Positions 33,200-34,362 of a stretch of DNA of 34,362 nucleotides are shown in pieces (position 1 is the stretch's first letter; each line of letters begins with the position of its first letter). The stretch comes from Chloroflexota bacterium (GTDB lineage Bacteria > Chloroflexota > Dehalococcoidia > JACVQG01 > JAHKAY01), in contig JAHKAY010000055.1 in assembly GCA_018825785.1 (NCBI GenBank), positions 1 through 34,362 of the forward strand. The letters run 5' to 3'. The notes below the pieces were generated by a model. That model was given only the letters and a program-made list of their open reading frames with translations, ran no database searches and was not told the origin of the DNA. The position numbers were made by a program, and so were the translations under genes.

Positions 33200-34362
33200 A
33201 TGAAGAAGCTTACCAGGACTATCTCCGGGGTGACGCCGGTAGCGGTGATGGCCCGGCCCTGGGGCTGTCCCGGGGAGTGTGTCTATTGCCCCGCCTTCCC
33301 CCAGGCCCCCCGGAGCTATACCCCCCAGTCCCCCGCCGTCCTCCGGGCCATGAGGTTCGGCTTTGAGGCCGGGGGACAGGTCCGGGCAAGGCTACAGCAT
33401 CTTGAAGCCATGGGCCACCCCACCGATAAGGTGGAGCTCATCATCATGGGCGGCACCTTCCTGGCCTGCCCCCAGGACTACCAGGAGGAGTTCATAAAGG
33501 AATGCTACCAGGCCCTCAACGGCAACGGGGTGGCCAATCTTGAGGAGGCCCAGGCCGTCAACGAGACTGCCCCCCACCGCTGTGTGGGCCTGTGTATAGA
33601 GACCCGGCCTGACTTCTGTGGGGAAGAGGAAATTAAGAGGATGCTCCGCTTTGGGGCCACCCGGGTGGAAATGGGGGTCCAGGCCCTGGATGATGACATC
33701 TACCGCCTCATCCGCAGGGGCCACGGTGTGGCCCAGGTGGCCGAGGCCACCCGCCTCCTCCGGCACTACGGCCTCAAGGTCCACTACCACTGGATGCCCG
33801 GCCTCCCCGGCTCCACCCCGGAGAAGGACCTTGAGATGAGCCGGAGGCTTTTTGAGGACCCCGATTTCCGCCCCGACGGCCTCAAGCTCTACCCCACCCT
33901 GGTGGTGGCAGGGACGGAGCTGGAGCGGTGGTACCGGGAGGGGAGGTATCAGCCCTACCCCCTGGAGGTCCTGGTGGAGCTCCTGGTGAGGATAAAGGCC
34001 CTGGTGCCCGAGTATGTGCGCATTTCCCGCCTCATGCGGGATATCCCCCCCCAGTTCATCGTGGCCGGACCCTGTGACTCCCGTCTCCGGGAGATGGTTC
34101 AGGAGAAGATGGGGCAGGAGGGCCTCTCCTGCCGCTGTATCCGCTGCCGGGAATACGGCCACCGCCTGCGCTCAGGATGGAAGATTGGGGAGCCCCGGCT
34201 CAGGATGCTGGACTACGAAACCTCCCGGGGCCGGGAGGTCTTCCTATCCTTTGAGGATGAGAATGACACCCTTTTCGGCCTCCTCCGGCTGAGGCTGGAA
34301 GGGGAGCAGGCCCTGGTGAGGGAGCTTCATATCTACGGGCCTGAGCTGGCCCTGGGGGAAAG
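33200..34362 (+). CDS. elp3: Elp3-type tRNA uridine(34) acetyltransferase/radical SAM enzyme, partial
   Basis: Elp3 adds a carboxymethyl group to C5 of the tRNA wobble uridine using SAM and acetyl-CoA. The frame is open from the ATG at 33200 to the window end (387 codons, no stop), so the C-terminal acetyltransferase domain is mostly outside. The radical-SAM cluster motif is CPGECVYCP (about residues 23-31). Also visible are LIIMGGTFLACPQDYQ, CIETRPDFC, TRVEMGVQALDDDIYRLIRR, HYHWMPGLPGS and the LYPTLVVAGTELE segment, then the cysteine-bearing CRCIRCREYGHR linker region. No Shine-Dalgarno is seen. It diverges from a Trm9-like methyltransferase with which it probably shares a pathway. Single-subunit Elp3 is known from Dehalococcoides. 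Confidence 0.96.
   Translation, partial: MKKLTRTISGVTPVAVMARPWGCPGECVYCPAFPQAPRSYTPQSPAVLRAMRFGFEAGGQVRARLQHLEAMGHPTDKVELIIMGGTFLACPQDYQEEFIKECYQALNGNGVANLEEAQAVNETAPHRCVGLCIETRPDFCGEEEIKRMLRFGATRVEMGVQALDDDIYRLIRRGHGVAQVAEATRLLRHYGLKVHYHWMPGLPGSTPEKDLEMSRRLFEDPDFRPDGLKLYPTLVVAGTELERWYREGRYQPYPLEVLVELLVRIKALVPEYVRISRLMRDIPPQFIVAGPCDSRLREMVQEKMGQEGLSCRCIRCREYGHRLRSGWKIGEPRLRMLDYETSRGREVFLSFEDENDTLFGLLRLRLEGEQALVRELHIYGPELALGE

Overview
The window is a GC-rich (about 60% or more), densely packed bacterial segment. It carries the 3' part of the secY-to-rpsI ribosomal protein cluster, the tRNA-tuf-secE-nusG-rplKAJL cluster, a nickel carbon monoxide dehydrogenase and a radical-SAM Elp3. Together with the bifunctional phosphoglucose/phosphomannose isomerase and archaemetzincin, this points to an anaerobic Chloroflexota bacterium, most likely of the class Dehalococcoidia. 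That placement is inference from gene content and protein style; no tree was made.

Layout. (1) 1-6981, plus strand: secY (partial)-adk-map-infA-rpmJ-rpsM-rpsK-rpsD-rpoA-rplQ-truA-rplM-rpsI, with overlapping or touching genes and an S11 that carries a long repetitive Lys/Glu/Pro/Ala N-terminal tail. (2) 6978-14610, minus strand: reading from high to low coordinates, a tiny basic protein, a THEP1-like NTPase without a normal start codon, archaemetzincin, an APH-like/P-loop kinase fusion, ahcY, metK, a phosphohexomutase and the sugar-phosphate isomerase. (3) 14761-17709, minus strand: mtnA, methylthioadenosine phosphorylase and a MetE-like protein. With ahcY and metK these handle SAM and both of its by-products. 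(4) 17824-19788, plus strand: a stand-alone cooS with its own clear promoter, followed by about 550 bp without a recognisable gene. (5) 20342-25855, minus strand: a near-consensus promoter, three tRNAs, tuf, rpmG, secE, nusG, rplK, rplA, an L10 leader RNA, rplJ and rplL, then a terminator and radC. (6) 25977-28146, minus strand: a coiled-coil protein of unknown function and pilT. (7) 28523-32542, plus strand: an alpha-helical repeat protein and a BcsA-like membrane glycosyltransferase with two PilZ domains. (8) 32539-34362: a Trm9-like methyltransferase diverging from elp3, which runs off the end.

The points most worth a second look are the head-to-head elp3/Trm9-like pair (a possible bacterial route to a methylated wobble uridine), the NTPase that lacks a canonical start codon, the 48-bp in-frame duplication of the PilZ signature in the glycosyltransferase, the repeat-tailed S11, the strong palindrome added to the L10 leader, several operon heads that look leaderless, and a 28-bp dispersed intergenic repeat.
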